A DNA stretch of 64,000 nucleotides from Saprospiraceae bacterium (GCA_013214355.1 JABSSL010000043.1:16264-80263), one strand, 5' to 3'; counted from the first letter of the stretch, positions 1 through 9,167 are shown. The notes: generated from the sequence alone by a model not told the origin. Made by a program: numbers and translations.

Positions 1-214
1 ACTGGATTAAAGCAGTTGGAGCAATGTGTCAGGTGCTTATTTAGACCAGCAACCTAAGCTGATCTTTGAAAGTCTCGATTGCCTAGATTAGGGAGAATAT
101 CAGGGGAATGATAAATTTCTCGTCAATTTCTGTCACACTGGCTTCCTTGGAAAAGTCCAAATAATAGAAGCCCCAAATAAGTTTATAGGTTTCAGTATAT
201 TAATTAGAGAAGCT
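1..214. other. Upstream leader, no complete gene
   Basis: No complete coding frame is seen. A plus-strand frame open from the window edge ends at a TAA at 55-57 and could be the last 18 codons of an upstream gene, but nothing in it is recognisable. The A/T-rich 150-210 part must hold the promoter of the sigma-factor gene; TAGGTTTC at about 186-193 is one mismatch from the TAnnTTTG box. Confidence 0.4.
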
Positions 215-1027
215 ATGGCAGATCATGAACTAGAAGATTGGGTAAATAAGGCTAAGGAGGGCGATCGCGAAGCCCTAGAGCAAATAGTCTTACGGGTGAA
301 AGACCGGGTATATCATCTTTCTCTAAAGATGTTACTATACCCGGAAGAGGCCAAAGATGCGACCCAGGATATTCTCATCAGGATTATCACACATTTGGGC
401 ACTTTCAGGGGAGAAAGCCAGTTTACGACTTGGGTTTATCGAGTGGCTACGAATATGCTTCTTAGTCGGAAAGGTAAGCAGACGCAGGCCTTTCGCTTGT
501 CCTTTGAAGAATATGCAGAACTGATTGATCGTGGACAGAGTGACGAAGTACACTATACGCAAAATGAAGGAGAACTCTCGCTCTTAGAGGAAGAGGTAAA
601 GATGAGCTGCACCCAAGGTTTATTACTTTGTTTAGACGATAAGGCACGCCTAGTGTATATTTTAGGAGAGTTACTAGAATTAACCAGCCAACAAGGAGGA
701 GAAATTCTGGACTTAAGCCCAGCGAACTTCCGAAAGATCCTTTCTCGTTCCCGCCTAAAGATTAGGGGGTTCTTACAGCAGAAATGTGGCTTAGTTGAGT
801 CTTCAAATAGTTGCCGATGTAAGAAGAAGATTGATTTTCTGATTTCGGATCAGGTCATCGATCCGAGACGACTGCGTTTTGCTCCCCATTCTCACCGTAG
901 CATCGACTTGGTCAAACAGTTAGCAGAATTAGAGAAAACAGCTGCCATATACCAGACACCACCTAGTCGATTGGCACCTCCTGAATTAGTGGAAAAAATC
1001 AAAGAAACCTTAAGCTTAGTTCGATGA
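215..1027 (+). CDS. ECF-type RNA polymerase sigma factor with C-terminal Cys-rich extension
   Basis: Group 4 (extracytoplasmic function) sigma factor that directs RNA polymerase to a stress or envelope regulon. Region 2 lies at about residues 15-90, with the typical DATQDILIRI core helix and FTTWVYRVATN. Region 4 lies at about 130-185, with an HTH around LSPANFRKILSRSRLKI. At 270 residues it is longer than a minimal ECF factor. The extra 80 residues begin with SCRCKKK (199-205), a C-x-C motif seen at the same place in other ECF subgroups and possibly metal or redox sensing. Its stop codon overlaps the next start (ATGA, 1024-1027), so the broken membrane gene that follows was translationally coupled. 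No anti-sigma factor is recognisable, although the coupled membrane protein holds the position one would have. Confidence 0.9.
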   Translation: MADHELEDWVNKAKEGDREALEQIVLRVKDRVYHLSLKMLLYPEEAKDATQDILIRIITHLGTFRGESQFTTWVYRVATNMLLSRKGKQTQAFRLSFEEYAELIDRGQSDEVHYTQNEGELSLLEEEVKMSCTQGLLLCLDDKARLVYILGELLELTSQQGGEILDLSPANFRKILSRSRLKIRGFLQQKCGLVESSNSCRCKKKIDFLISDQVIDPRRLRFAPHSHRSIDLVKQLAELEKTAAIYQTPPSRLAPPELVEKIKETLSLVR

Positions 1028-1481
1028 ATTTAAGCCTTTTTGTGCGGTCCTTTGTGCGGATCGTACTATTAACTAGTCTTTGGATTAATCTTTCCGAAGT
1101 GCTGAGGTACTTCCTTTGGGTTCGTCCAATACCCAGGCCCATTTTGTGGATCGGGTAGGGGTAGCAGAAATGGATGCCTTAATCTTCTCCATTTGGGGGA
1201 TCTGGGATATGCTGTTGACGGCCAGCTTGGTATTCGCGCTTTGGTTATGCACCAGGCTGTTTGGTAGCAATCGTAAAGCCATCTGGATCGCGGCCACGCA
1301 TACCTGGATTACCCTCTTTGTTCTCTTTTGGATCGCCACGGCCAATATGGGCTTAGCCTCCTGATCTTCCATTGGGATCACACTGGCCTGGGCATGGCTA
1401 GAGATGTTCGTTGGTGCCTGGATCGCTTCAAGATTATTCACACATTATCAAACCGACAAATACTTGAATTATGAAATATAA
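1024..1481 (+). pseudogene. Broken four-helix membrane protein gene (frameshift plus in-frame stop)
   Basis: Reading from ATG 1024, which overlaps the sigma stop, gives a hydrophobic N-terminus (SFVRIVLLTSLWINLSEVLR) that stops at 1156-1158. The sense then continues in another frame from about 1116-1130 with helices around FSIWGIWDMLLTASLVFALW and WITLFVLFWIATANMG, is interrupted by TGA 1362-1364, and resumes in that same frame with a fourth helix (ITLAWAWLEMFVGAWIASRL) to a TAA at 1479-1481. Joined, the pieces form one protein of about 150 residues with four membrane segments, resembling unnamed small Bacteroidota membrane proteins. The end overlaps the following gene by 11 bases, so the original three-gene operon was tightly packed. 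Two lesions point to real decay, but two sequencing errors would look the same. The 82-residue middle frame starting at TTG 1116 is unlikely to be a gene on its own. Confidence 0.65.
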
Positions 1482-1857
1482 GATTGTAGATATTCCACCC
1501 AAGATGGAACGCTATTATGGTGTAGGTAAAATGCTACACCCGCATCGCGAAATGATTATTGAGCTCATAGAAGCTATTCCGCCTGGGCAAATTATGACAA
1601 TGGATCAATTTTGCCAGCAATTAGCTAAACAAGCCGGGACAGAGGCTGCCTGCCCCATGCGCACTAGTCATCAACTCAAGAAAATGGCCGAAGTTGCAGA
1701 GATCAGATTAGAAGAACTACAGATACCCTTTTGGAGAGTGGTGAGAAAAAACCGTAGTCTGCTGAATACCACCAACAAGGTTTTTGCGGCAGCAAAGTTG
1801 GAAGAGGAGGGGATACAGCTCCGCTATGGATCAAAAGGAGAAATCTTTTGCGAGTAG
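1471..1857 (+). CDS. MGMT-fold (alkyltransferase-like) protein lacking the PCHR cysteine
   Basis: A 128-residue protein resembling a short Bacteroidota family annotated MGMT-like. It opens with MERYYGVGKML and carries CPMRTSHQLKK (61-71), where relatives have a GCP-T motif, and PFWRVV (86-91), where relatives have PYWR and true O6-alkylguanine transferases have PCHRV. The acceptor cysteine is therefore replaced, and a suicidal methyl-transfer reaction is not expected; binding damaged or modified DNA, as alkyltransferase-like proteins do, is one possibility. It is the last gene of the sigma operon and its ATG lies inside the end of the broken membrane gene. A terminator-like hairpin follows at 1910-1951. 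Fold assignment is by motif; the function is unknown. Confidence 0.65.
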   Translation: MKYKIVDIPPKMERYYGVGKMLHPHREMIIELIEAIPPGQIMTMDQFCQQLAKQAGTEAACPMRTSHQLKKMAEVAEIRLEELQIPFWRVVRKNRSLLNTTNKVFAAAKLEEEGIQLRYGSKGEIFCE

Positions 1858-1909
1858 TACCTGGAACGGCTTTAAAGATTTTAGATTATTCGATTTTCTC
1901 TAAAAAATG

Positions 1910-1951
1910 GAGGTACTTTCGGACGGTATCATTCTACCGCGAAAGTACCTC
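1910..1951 (-). terminator. Rho-independent terminator between convergent genes
   Basis: Perfect 12-bp arms GAGGTACTTTCG (1910-1921) and CGAAAGTACCTC (1940-1951), with an inner 5-bp stem CGGTA/TACCG (1924-1928 / 1935-1939). A run of six A at 1902-1907 becomes the U-tract for minus-strand transcripts, so it best serves the gene ending at 1975. It also lies behind the MGMT-like gene and may work in both directions. Confidence 0.8.
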
Positions 1952-1974
1952 GCTCTCCCAAATTATTCTTAACC

Positions 1975-2331
1975 CTATTTTTTTACTATTGCTGGTGTTT
2001 TACGTTTGTCTGTAGCGACAGAGGGAGCACCCTTCTTTTGGGGGCTTTTCTTTTTGTCTCCCATTTTGGAAGCCTGTTGCTGCACTTTGCCCTTCATTGT
2101 CAATGGGCTGGATTGGGCTTTCCCTCGCAGCGCATGATTCCTACTTTTTTCCATCTTCTTTAGATACTTCTTCGCTACTGAAGTAAGTTTATTACTCTGC
2201 TCTGATCGCGCTTTTGTTTTTACCTCTTGTTTGGGTACTGAAGCAGCTTGACTTTGACGCTGGCCCATGGCTGATGTATAGCCAAGCAGGAAAAAGACCA
2301 GTAAATGAACGAACACCTTGTTTTTTTTCAT
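1975..2331 (-). CDS. Small secreted lysine-rich protein of unknown function
   Basis: A 118-residue protein with a clear signal peptide (VFVHLLVFFLLGYTSAMGQ, cut after about residue 24) followed by a strongly basic, low-complexity chain rich in K, S and Q with repeated KK pairs. No domain is recognised. The composition suggests an intrinsically disordered periplasmic or secreted protein that could bind polyanions such as DNA or surface polysaccharide, but that is inference from charge alone. It stands alone on the minus strand and ends 24 bp before a strong hairpin terminator. The start is the only one that gives a signal peptide. Confidence 0.6.
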   Translation of the reverse strand: MKKNKVFVHLLVFFLLGYTSAMGQRQSQAASVPKQEVKTKARSEQSNKLTSVAKKYLKKMEKSRNHALRGKAQSSPLTMKGKVQQQASKMGDKKKSPQKKGAPSVATDKRKTPAIVKK

Positions 2332-2980
2332 TTTGTAAAGATTTGCTTTAAGTGCTGTAGAATTAGACTATGAATGTTTGGTCTTTTGGGGAATACACAG
2401 CAAATCTATACGGTTTGGTCTTTTTGGACTTTCGCTATTTCAGCATAGGCCTTCGTTATTGTTGCAAAAGGCTTGAAACCTTTGATATTCTTACCTTTGA
2501 CACCATCTTTTGAAGAATTACGACTGTTTTAAAGGTGTAATTAATGTGACAACAGCAATGGGGAAATTTCTAGAATAGAGTCTTTTGGCGTTATACTTAG
2601 GCAAATCTAGGACCAACGGGCTTATGACGCTTTAGTTATTTTAGCATCCTCTTTATGTATTGTTGCATATCACTAGAATTTGGGACTGATGACTGGGTGT
2701 GGATCTGGATTTTAATGGAGATTGGGCGATTACTCAGCTAAGTGAAAAAGGAATGCTCATGCTGGCCTGAATCAAATAGCTTGGAACTTAGGAATGCACT
2801 CATGGCATAGCTAATGTCCACTCAACTGACAAACTTAACCGGTTAACCGTTTTCATACCCCGCTGATTGAATAGCTGTGTTTTGGATGGTTCAACTTCCT
2901 AATTTTGGAGTATTGAATTTCCCAAACAGCATCATGTCTATGTACTCAACTTCATCCGACTACCTTCAGAAAACTTAACT
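2332..2980. other. 649-bp intergenic region between divergent genes
   Basis: No coding frame of substance on either strand. Visible: a canonical TAnnTTTG box TACCTTTG at 2492-2499 on the plus strand, with no gene for 480 bp after it, and a perfect 12-bp palindrome TTAACCGGTTAA at 2835-2846, about 135 bp ahead of the amine oxidase start, which could be an operator. The rest looks like ordinary non-coding sequence, possibly with a decayed gene. Confidence 0.4.
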
Positions 2981-4144
2981 ATGACCAGAAGTGAATTTTT
3001 AAAGACCTGTGGACTCCTTGGAATCAGTTTACCCTTCCAGGCAAGTCTTAGTGCTTGTGAAAAGCAAAGCGCAGTGCCCCGTTCTGACGAGAAAGTAATC
3101 ATTATTGGTGCGGGTGCGGCGGGCTTATCAGCAGCCTACTTACTTAATCAGCAAGGGATCGAATTCGAGATACTGGAAGCCTCCGGGGTATACGGCGGGC
3201 GGATGAAGAGAACTACGGACTTTGCTGACTTTCCCATACCCTTGGGAGCAGAGTGGCTACATGTGGAGAAAGGGGTCTTAGCTGAAATTGTTAATGACAA
3301 TTCGACCACCATTGATATAAAGACTACTTTCTACGATCCAGATAAGGATTTTGGTTTATTGGATGGCGTACAGCTGTCCCTACAGGATATAGATTTTACG
3401 GAAGATCAGAAATTTGTCAATGCCAGCTGGTTTGACTTTTTTGAACAATATATTGTTCCTAGTGTAGAGGATCGGATTCGTTACAATACGGTGGTACAAG
3501 CTATTGACTATTCGGGCGATCAAGTTCGAGTTACTACAGACGGAGGTGAGCTGGTGGCCACAAAAATTATTGTGACCGCACCCTTGAAAATGCTACAAAA
3601 CAAGTCCATCAGTTTTTCACCAGCATTACCTGCTGCTAAACAGGCAGCCATTGATGAAACTACGGTTTGGGATGGCTGCAAGGCATTTATTGAATTCTCA
3701 GAAAAATTCTATCCCGCCTTTACCGTCTACGAGACTGTACCCGAAACTGCGGGGCAAAAACTATACTACGATGCTGCCTATGGACAAGATTCTAATCAGC
3801 ATGTTCTAGGCCTATTTGCGGTAGGCGTAGAAGCCAAGCGCTACAACGATCTGACAGCAGGTGAACGCATAAGCTTTATGCTAGCTGAATTGGATCAAGC
3901 TTACGACGGAAAGGCTTCCGCTGCGTATCTTAAACATACCTTCCAAAACTGGAATGCAGAACCCTTCATCAACGGGGCTTATTTGACGGATTACGAAGAT
4001 TGGAGGAAGGTGAGAACTTTAGGTGAACCAGTCGGTGATAAATTGTTTTTTGCCGGAGCAGCCTATTCGGATGGTACGGACTGGGGAAGTGTCCATAGTT
4101 CTGCTCGTGCGGCTAAAAGGGCAGTAGAAGAATTGGTAGGCTGA
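2981..4144 (+). CDS. Exported FAD-dependent amine oxidase
   Basis: Flavin-containing monoamine oxidase family protein (387 residues). The N-terminus TRSEFLKTCGLLGIS is Tat-like and is followed by a lipobox ending at Cys26 (SLSAC), so the mature protein is probably a membrane-anchored lipoprotein. The ADP-binding Rossmann motif is IIGAGAAGLSAAYLL (about 41-55), followed by LEASGVYGGRMKR. The C-terminal FAD-binding segment LFFAGAAYSDGTDWGSVHSS is typical of the family, where the enzyme oxidises amines to imines or aldehydes with release of H2O2. The substrate cannot be told. It is monocistronic, with 140 bp before the next gene. An antisense frame over its 3' end is a shadow. Confidence 0.88.
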   Translation: MTRSEFLKTCGLLGISLPFQASLSACEKQSAVPRSDEKVIIIGAGAAGLSAAYLLNQQGIEFEILEASGVYGGRMKRTTDFADFPIPLGAEWLHVEKGVLAEIVNDNSTTIDIKTTFYDPDKDFGLLDGVQLSLQDIDFTEDQKFVNASWFDFFEQYIVPSVEDRIRYNTVVQAIDYSGDQVRVTTDGGELVATKIIVTAPLKMLQNKSISFSPALPAAKQAAIDETTVWDGCKAFIEFSEKFYPAFTVYETVPETAGQKLYYDAAYGQDSNQHVLGLFAVGVEAKRYNDLTAGERISFMLAELDQAYDGKASAAYLKHTFQNWNAEPFINGAYLTDYEDWRKVRTLGEPVGDKLFFAGAAYSDGTDWGSVHSSARAAKRAVEELVG

Positions 4145-4284
4145 GATGGCATCCATCATTTTAAGCGGTGATGAAAGCCAAACAGAACGGTTGTACCGGG
4201 CCTTTACAAGTCCTTGACAATCTTTTACAGTGGGAAATCGGGTCGGATGTTTCAACCTCCTACCTTTGGCAAAAACTTTGACCA

Positions 4285-5373
4285 ATGAATTTTCATTTTT
4301 CCGTTTTCTCATTGACCTTAGTACTGCTAATACCTGTGGCTTGTACAGGCCAACCTACCGCTGATGAAATAGATGCTCCCCACCCGAAACTCACGACTGA
4401 TCTTGATCCTATCCCACAAATAGGGAAGTACCTGGTGGAGATATTTGAGGACACCAAAGGCGGGCTCTGGTTTGGGACGATGTCGAAAGGCGTGGCCCGG
4501 TATGACGGTCAAGCCTTGTCTTATCTCACTACTCAGGACGGTCTATCCAACAATGCAGTAGTAAGTATAGTAGAGGATGCAGCTGGGAATATCTGGTTGG
4601 GCACGCAAGCTGGCCTGAGCAAGTATGATGGCGAGTCCATAACGCGTTACACGGTCAAGAATGACTTGGATCATAATAGAATTTCCAAACTCCTCATCGA
4701 CAGCAAAGGCAACTTCTGGGTGGGGACTTGGGGAGGAGTGTATTTGTTTAATGGCAGTTTATTCTCCAAGTTTGATCTACCCAAACCAGAGGTTAGCTTG
4801 CATTGGTATCAAAATACGATGAACTGGGTAACGGATATTAAGGAAGACAGCAACGGCAATATCTGGTTTGCCCGAGATGGCTATGGCGCTTGCCGTTACG
4901 ATGGAAAAACATTTACTCACTTCACGAAAAAGGAAGGACTTCCTTCTAACAATGTGACGGCCATCCAGGAAGATGCGCGCGGTAATGTGTGGTTTACCTC
5001 TAGAGTAGCGGAAAAAGATGCTCCAGTGGCGGAATCTCGTGCCGGGGAAGGCGGACTTAGTAAGTTTGATGGCGAATCCATCACGCAGTTTACTGAGGTT
5101 AAGGGCTTGAGTAAAAATGATAGCTATTTTCTCTATTGTGACCAGCGCGGGGACCTCTGGATAGGTGCCAATGGCCTTGGGGTGTATCGTCATGATGGAG
5201 ATACCTTCCAATTGTTTGAAGGAACGGATCGCATGGACCTAAGTACTGGTATGGGAGTACAAAGTATATTAGAGGATCAGCAAGGGAGGTTTTGGTTTGG
5301 TTTGTCTGGGGGATTATTTAGGTTAAAGGAAGATAAGATCATTAATGTTAATCAGAAAGGGCCATGGGAATAG
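4285..5373 (+). CDS. Two-component-regulator-type propeller lipoprotein
   Basis: A 362-residue lipoprotein (lipobox LIPVAC) made almost wholly of Reg_prop-type beta-propeller repeats: successive units of about 40 residues with the pattern GxxWxGTxxG-x-YDG (GLWFGTMSKGVARYDG, NIWLGTQAGLSKYDG, NFWVGTWGGVYLFNG, and four more). Such repeats form the periplasmic sensor of Bacteroidota hybrid kinases. Here there is no kinase, transmembrane or DNA-binding part, so it is a free-standing propeller, perhaps a ligand-binding or surface protein. It is followed after about 150 bp by a serine hydrolase in the same direction. Start 4285 gives a good signal peptide. Confidence 0.85.
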   Translation: MNFHFSVFSLTLVLLIPVACTGQPTADEIDAPHPKLTTDLDPIPQIGKYLVEIFEDTKGGLWFGTMSKGVARYDGQALSYLTTQDGLSNNAVVSIVEDAAGNIWLGTQAGLSKYDGESITRYTVKNDLDHNRISKLLIDSKGNFWVGTWGGVYLFNGSLFSKFDLPKPEVSLHWYQNTMNWVTDIKEDSNGNIWFARDGYGACRYDGKTFTHFTKKEGLPSNNVTAIQEDARGNVWFTSRVAEKDAPVAESRAGEGGLSKFDGESITQFTEVKGLSKNDSYFLYCDQRGDLWIGANGLGVYRHDGDTFQLFEGTDRMDLSTGMGVQSILEDQQGRFWFGLSGGLFRLKEDKIINVNQKGPWE

Positions 5374-5520
5374 ATGCAGTTCGATTGAGCGGTACTCTGT
5401 TCGATTCAATTGGTATCGACCCATCTTTTCCTAAGATTTACAAAGGCTTTACATTGTTTTACAGTCCATTCCGATATGCCGGAGGATCATCACTTTTCTT
5501 TGGGCAAAACAATTATCGTA

Positions 5521-7281
5521 ATGGACAGAATACCAAAAATCAACAGGGGCGTGGCCTACGCCAGCCTGACGCTCCTCTTTCTTAGTTTTGGCCTAAGCAG
5601 TACCTTTAGCCAAACAAAAGTGCAGAAAATTGACCAACTTTTGCGCACCTATCACGACTATGGACGCTTCAATGGAAGTGTATTAGTTGCCGACGAAAGT
5701 GGCATTCTCTATCAGAACGGCTTCGGTTGGGCCAATGTGGAGTGGGATAGGCCCAATGAGACGGATACTAAATTTCGTTTGGCTTCCATTAGCAAGCAAT
5801 TTACAGCGATGCTAATTATGCAGCTAGTGGAGGCGGGCAAACTTTCCTTAGAAGCGCCCATCTCCACTTACTTGCCAGACTTTCCCAAGGATAAGGCACA
5901 GCAAATCACCGTTCATCACCTGCTAACCCACACCTCTGGCATCCCCAACTACACCTCCTTCTCCAACTACTGGGAGATCATGCGAAGACCCAATTCGCCG
6001 GAGGATCTGGTACGCCTTTTTGCAGATTCCTCCCTGGTATTCACGCCAGGGGAAAGACATTCCTACAGTAATTCGGCCTATGTTTTATTGGGGCAAATTA
6101 TCTCGAAGCTATCGGGCAAATCTTATGAACAAGCTTTACAAGACCAGATTTTCTCCCCACTACAAATGGACAATACTGGCTATGATCATCACCGAAGCAT
6201 CCTCAAGAAGAGAGCAGCTGGATACTATGTAAATGGCCGATCCTTTGTCAATGCCAACTACATTGATATGTCCACGCCATACGCTGCAGGAGGCATCTAT
6301 TCCACGGTAGAAGATCTTTATCTCTGGGATCGCGCCCTCTATACAGAAAAGCTCGTGTCTCAGAAGTATCGAGAGCTGCTGTTTGAGAAACATTCGCAAT
6401 TGGGCAGAATGTACTATGGATACGGATGGGAATTAGGGCAAATGCCGGTTGGCAACTCAGGAGAGCGATTACCCGCTACCAGTCACAGCGGTGGTATCAA
6501 TGGCTTTAATACTTTCATTACGCGAATTCCGAGTAATAAGTCCTTGATCGTACTCTTAAGTAATACGGGCAACGCGCCGCTATTTGAGATGACTGCGAGT
6601 ATCAACGGGATTCTAAATGAGAAGGACTTTGATCCGCCACAGAAATCTTTGGCCTATGATCTAGTAGACTGGATCAAGGAAGATGGGGTAGAAGAGGCCA
6701 GGCGAAAATTTATTGCTAGTAAGGGCGGAGTTGACCATTACCTCAACGAGCATGAGATGAATATGGCGGGCTACGAACTGCTACAAGCGAACCATGCAAA
6801 GGGGGCCGCCACCATTTTTTTGTTGAATATAGAGTCCTATCCTAAATCATCTAATGTTTATGATAGTTATGGAGAGGCCTTGCTTGCCTTAGGTAAGAAA
6901 GAGGAAGCCATTGCCAATTACAAAAAATCAATCCGACTCAACCCAAAGAACGAGCATGGCTTGCAGGTCCTGGAGGACCTTGGCGTGTCTACAGCATCCT
7001 TGGTCTATACAGTGCCACTAGAACACATGCAGGTGCTATCCGGCGAGTATCTGGCTATCCGCCCTGCGGGCTCCTCCGGAAAGGAATGGAAGATCGCCAT
7101 CGAAGAAGAAGGAGGGCGCTTATTTGCCAACGATCGAGGGTATCGTTTTGAGTTGATTCCCATTGGGAAAGATCAATTCATTAATCCTAATGACGGAGCT
7201 ACTATTGACTTTGATAGCAGCGACGAAAAAGCCATCACTTTTAGCCTGTTTGGGAAATATAATTTCAAAAAGCTCGAATAG
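5521..7281 (+). CDS. Secreted serine hydrolase (class C beta-lactamase fold) with C-terminal TPR
   Basis: A beta-lactamase/penicillin-binding-protein-like hydrolase. Start 5521 is chosen because it puts a signal peptide (YASLTLLFLSFGLSSTFSQ) first; the frame is open 111 bases further upstream without sense. Counting from this start, the catalytic SxxK is S89-I-S-K92, the YxN motif is Y182-S-N184, and the HSGG segment (third active-site motif) follows. After about residue 400 there is a TPR-like unit (VYDSYGEALLALGKKEEAIA), then a beta-rich tail of about 100 residues. Family members hydrolyse D-amino peptides, esters or lactams, and many have no known substrate. It acts in the periplasm or outside. 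Confidence 0.88.
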   Translation: MDRIPKINRGVAYASLTLLFLSFGLSSTFSQTKVQKIDQLLRTYHDYGRFNGSVLVADESGILYQNGFGWANVEWDRPNETDTKFRLASISKQFTAMLIMQLVEAGKLSLEAPISTYLPDFPKDKAQQITVHHLLTHTSGIPNYTSFSNYWEIMRRPNSPEDLVRLFADSSLVFTPGERHSYSNSAYVLLGQIISKLSGKSYEQALQDQIFSPLQMDNTGYDHHRSILKKRAAGYYVNGRSFVNANYIDMSTPYAAGGIYSTVEDLYLWDRALYTEKLVSQKYRELLFEKHSQLGRMYYGYGWELGQMPVGNSGERLPATSHSGGINGFNTFITRIPSNKSLIVLLSNTGNAPLFEMTASINGILNEKDFDPPQKSLAYDLVDWIKEDGVEEARRKFIASKGGVDHYLNEHEMNMAGYELLQANHAKGAATIFLLNIESYPKSSNVYDSYGEALLALGKKEEAIANYKKSIRLNPKNEHGLQVLEDLGVSTASLVYTVPLEHMQVLSGEYLAIRPAGSSGKEWKIAIEEEGGRLFANDRGYRFELIPIGKDQFINPNDGATIDFDSSDEKAITFSLFGKYNFKKLE

Positions 7282-7493
7282 AGGCGCTTTCACGATTTTT
7301 TTACAAAAAAATAATACGAGTAAGCATAAAAAATTTTGCTGAGCTGAAATGCCAATTTCGTTTCTTGATCGGTCGCCCTTTCAAATATAATTTGGATTAG
7401 TTCGGCAAACACTGCATTAAATTGGTAGTTGTGCTTTAGGATATAAAGCCCTTTTACGGGAATAAGATCCGCTTCCGGCTCGCCTTTGTTCTC

Positions 7494-7528
7494 TCGACTT
7501 TTTTGAGTCGAAAAAAAACTTACATTTG
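7494..7528 (+). promoter_or_regulatory. Promoter region of the SulP gene: palindrome plus TAnnTTTG box
   Basis: TACATTTG (7521-7528) matches the Bacteroidota -7 box and sits 23 bp ahead of the ATG at 7552. Just upstream is the inverted repeat TCGACT (7494-7499) / AGTCGA (7506-7511) around TTTTTG, where a -33 element or an operator would lie. The implied 5' UTR is very short. Confidence 0.5.
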
Positions 7529-7551
7529 CCACCTTTTTAAAGGAAATAATC

Positions 7552-9141
7552 ATGGCAGAGTTTATAAGAAAGAGAGCAAAGAACGATATCCTAAGCGGAC
7601 TGACGGTAGCCTTGGCCTTGGTGCCTGAAGCAGTGGCCTTTGCTTTTGTGGCCGGGGTAGATCCATTGGTGGGTTTATACGCGGCTTTCATGATCGGCTT
7701 AATCACCGCCGTATTTGGAGGTCGTCCAGGAATGATTAGTGGCGCAACCGGTGCCTTGGCTGTTGTGATGGTGAGCTTGGTAGCGACAGGAAATGATATG
7801 GGAGCGGAAGGAGAAAATCTGGGCCTCTACTATCTTTTTGCCACCGTCATATTGATGGGCTTCATTCAAATGGGTGTTGGCTTATTGAAACTTGGGAAAT
7901 TCGTAAGATTGATACCGCATCCAGTAATGATGGGATTTGTGAATGGCTTAGCCATTGTCATCTTTCTTTCTCAGGTGGGCATGTTTAAGGGGGTAGTAAA
8001 CGGCGAATCTCAATGGCTGCAGGGCATGGAATTATATACGATGCTAGGCTTAGTCGCTTTAACGATGGGGATCATGTATTTTCTGCCGATGTTGAATAAG
8101 AAACTACCTGAGGCCTTGATTGCGATTGGGGTAGTTTCTGCCATTGTGATCCTAGGTGGACTGGACGTGGCGACGGTAGGAAGCTTTATTCGCGATGGTG
8201 GTGGAGAAGGGCTAAAAGGTGGTTTGCCCCAGTTTCAAATGGCGATCTTCTCGAAGGTGCCAATGACCTGGGAAACCTTAGCCTTTATCGGGCCTTATGC
8301 GCTGATTCTAGCCGCTATCGGTTTGATTGAATCTCTGATGACATTGAATCTGGTAGATGAATTGACGGAAACAAGAGGGAATTCCAATCAGGAGTGCATT
8401 GCGCAAGGTGGTGCTAACATCATAACCGGTTTGTTTGGCGGAATGGGGGGATGTGCCATGATTGGCCAGTCCATCATCAACATTAAATCGGGAGGACGAA
8501 CGAGACTCTCTGGAATCGTAGCTGCGGTTACCTTATTGTTTTTTATCCTTTTTGCTTCCTCCTTGATTGAACGAGTACCTATCTCTGCCTTAGTGGGAGT
8601 GATGTTTATGGTGGTCATCGGCACATTTGCTTGGAGTAGTTTTAGGATTCTTAATAAGATTCCGCTCAGTGATGCTTTGGTGCTCATTTCCGTATCGGTA
8701 CTAACCGTGATCTTTGACCTGGCGATCGCTGTAATTGTTGGGATCATCATGAGCGCCCTGGTTTTCGCCTGGGAAAATGCAAAACGCATTCGTGCACGCA
8801 AGCGCTTCTTGGAAGATGGGACGAAAGTATATGAAATCTGGGGTCCACTGTTCTTTGGCAGCATTCAAACCTTCAAGAGTAAGTTTGATGTAAATGGCGA
8901 TCCAGATGAAATCATCATTGATTTCATGGAATCTCGCGTTTGCGACCACTCCGCTTTAGAGGCTTTGTTCCAGATGGTAGAGAAGTACGAGGCGGCCGGG
9001 AAGAAGGTTCATGTGAGACACCTCAGCGAGGAATGTCAATACTTGATGGTGAAAGCTTCACCTACTTTGGCCAATGTGATTGAGCAGGATGTGGATGATC
9101 CCCGCTATCATGTGATGGCTATGGTTAATCAATTGACTTAG
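7552..9141 (+). CDS. SulP-family anion transporter with STAS domain
   Basis: Inner-membrane transporter of the SLC26/SulP family (529 residues). The hydrophobic transport domain covers about residues 1-410 and opens with the family signature DILSGLTVALALVPEAVAFA; the GATGALAVVM segment is also typical. A C-terminal STAS domain (about 430-525) includes CDHSALEALFQMVEKYEAAG, where the Ser of antisigma antagonists would be. SulP proteins take up sulfate, bicarbonate or other anions, often with Na+ or H+. No sulfur-assimilation or carbonic anhydrase gene lies next to it, so the substrate is open. Two sulfatases elsewhere in the window release sulfate but are too distant to argue from. Confidence 0.9.
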   Translation: MAEFIRKRAKNDILSGLTVALALVPEAVAFAFVAGVDPLVGLYAAFMIGLITAVFGGRPGMISGATGALAVVMVSLVATGNDMGAEGENLGLYYLFATVILMGFIQMGVGLLKLGKFVRLIPHPVMMGFVNGLAIVIFLSQVGMFKGVVNGESQWLQGMELYTMLGLVALTMGIMYFLPMLNKKLPEALIAIGVVSAIVILGGLDVATVGSFIRDGGGEGLKGGLPQFQMAIFSKVPMTWETLAFIGPYALILAAIGLIESLMTLNLVDELTETRGNSNQECIAQGGANIITGLFGGMGGCAMIGQSIINIKSGGRTRLSGIVAAVTLLFFILFASSLIERVPISALVGVMFMVVIGTFAWSSFRILNKIPLSDALVLISVSVLTVIFDLAIAVIVGIIMSALVFAWENAKRIRARKRFLEDGTKVYEIWGPLFFGSIQTFKSKFDVNGDPDEIIIDFMESRVCDHSALEALFQMVEKYEAAGKKVHVRHLSEECQYLMVKASPTLANVIEQDVDDPRYHVMAMVNQLT

Positions 9142-9167
9142 TTAGAGCCGCTGTAGAGCTTAGACCT

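Noticed and set aside
1085..1441. 118-codon minus-strand frame over the broken membrane gene
   Set aside because: Antisense of a hydrophobic gene; the encoded chain has no start context, domain or signal, and the plus strand accounts for the sequence.
4777..5211. 144-codon minus-strand frame inside the propeller gene
   Set aside because: It mirrors the repeat units of the plus-strand gene, which has clear motifs throughout.
7290..7706. 138-codon minus-strand frame across the SulP promoter and start
   Set aside because: Composition is low in protein-like patterns and it overlaps the first 150 bases of the strongly conserved SulP gene and its promoter box.
8388..8864. 158-codon minus-strand frame within SulP
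   Set aside because: Shadow of the transport domain and STAS junction.
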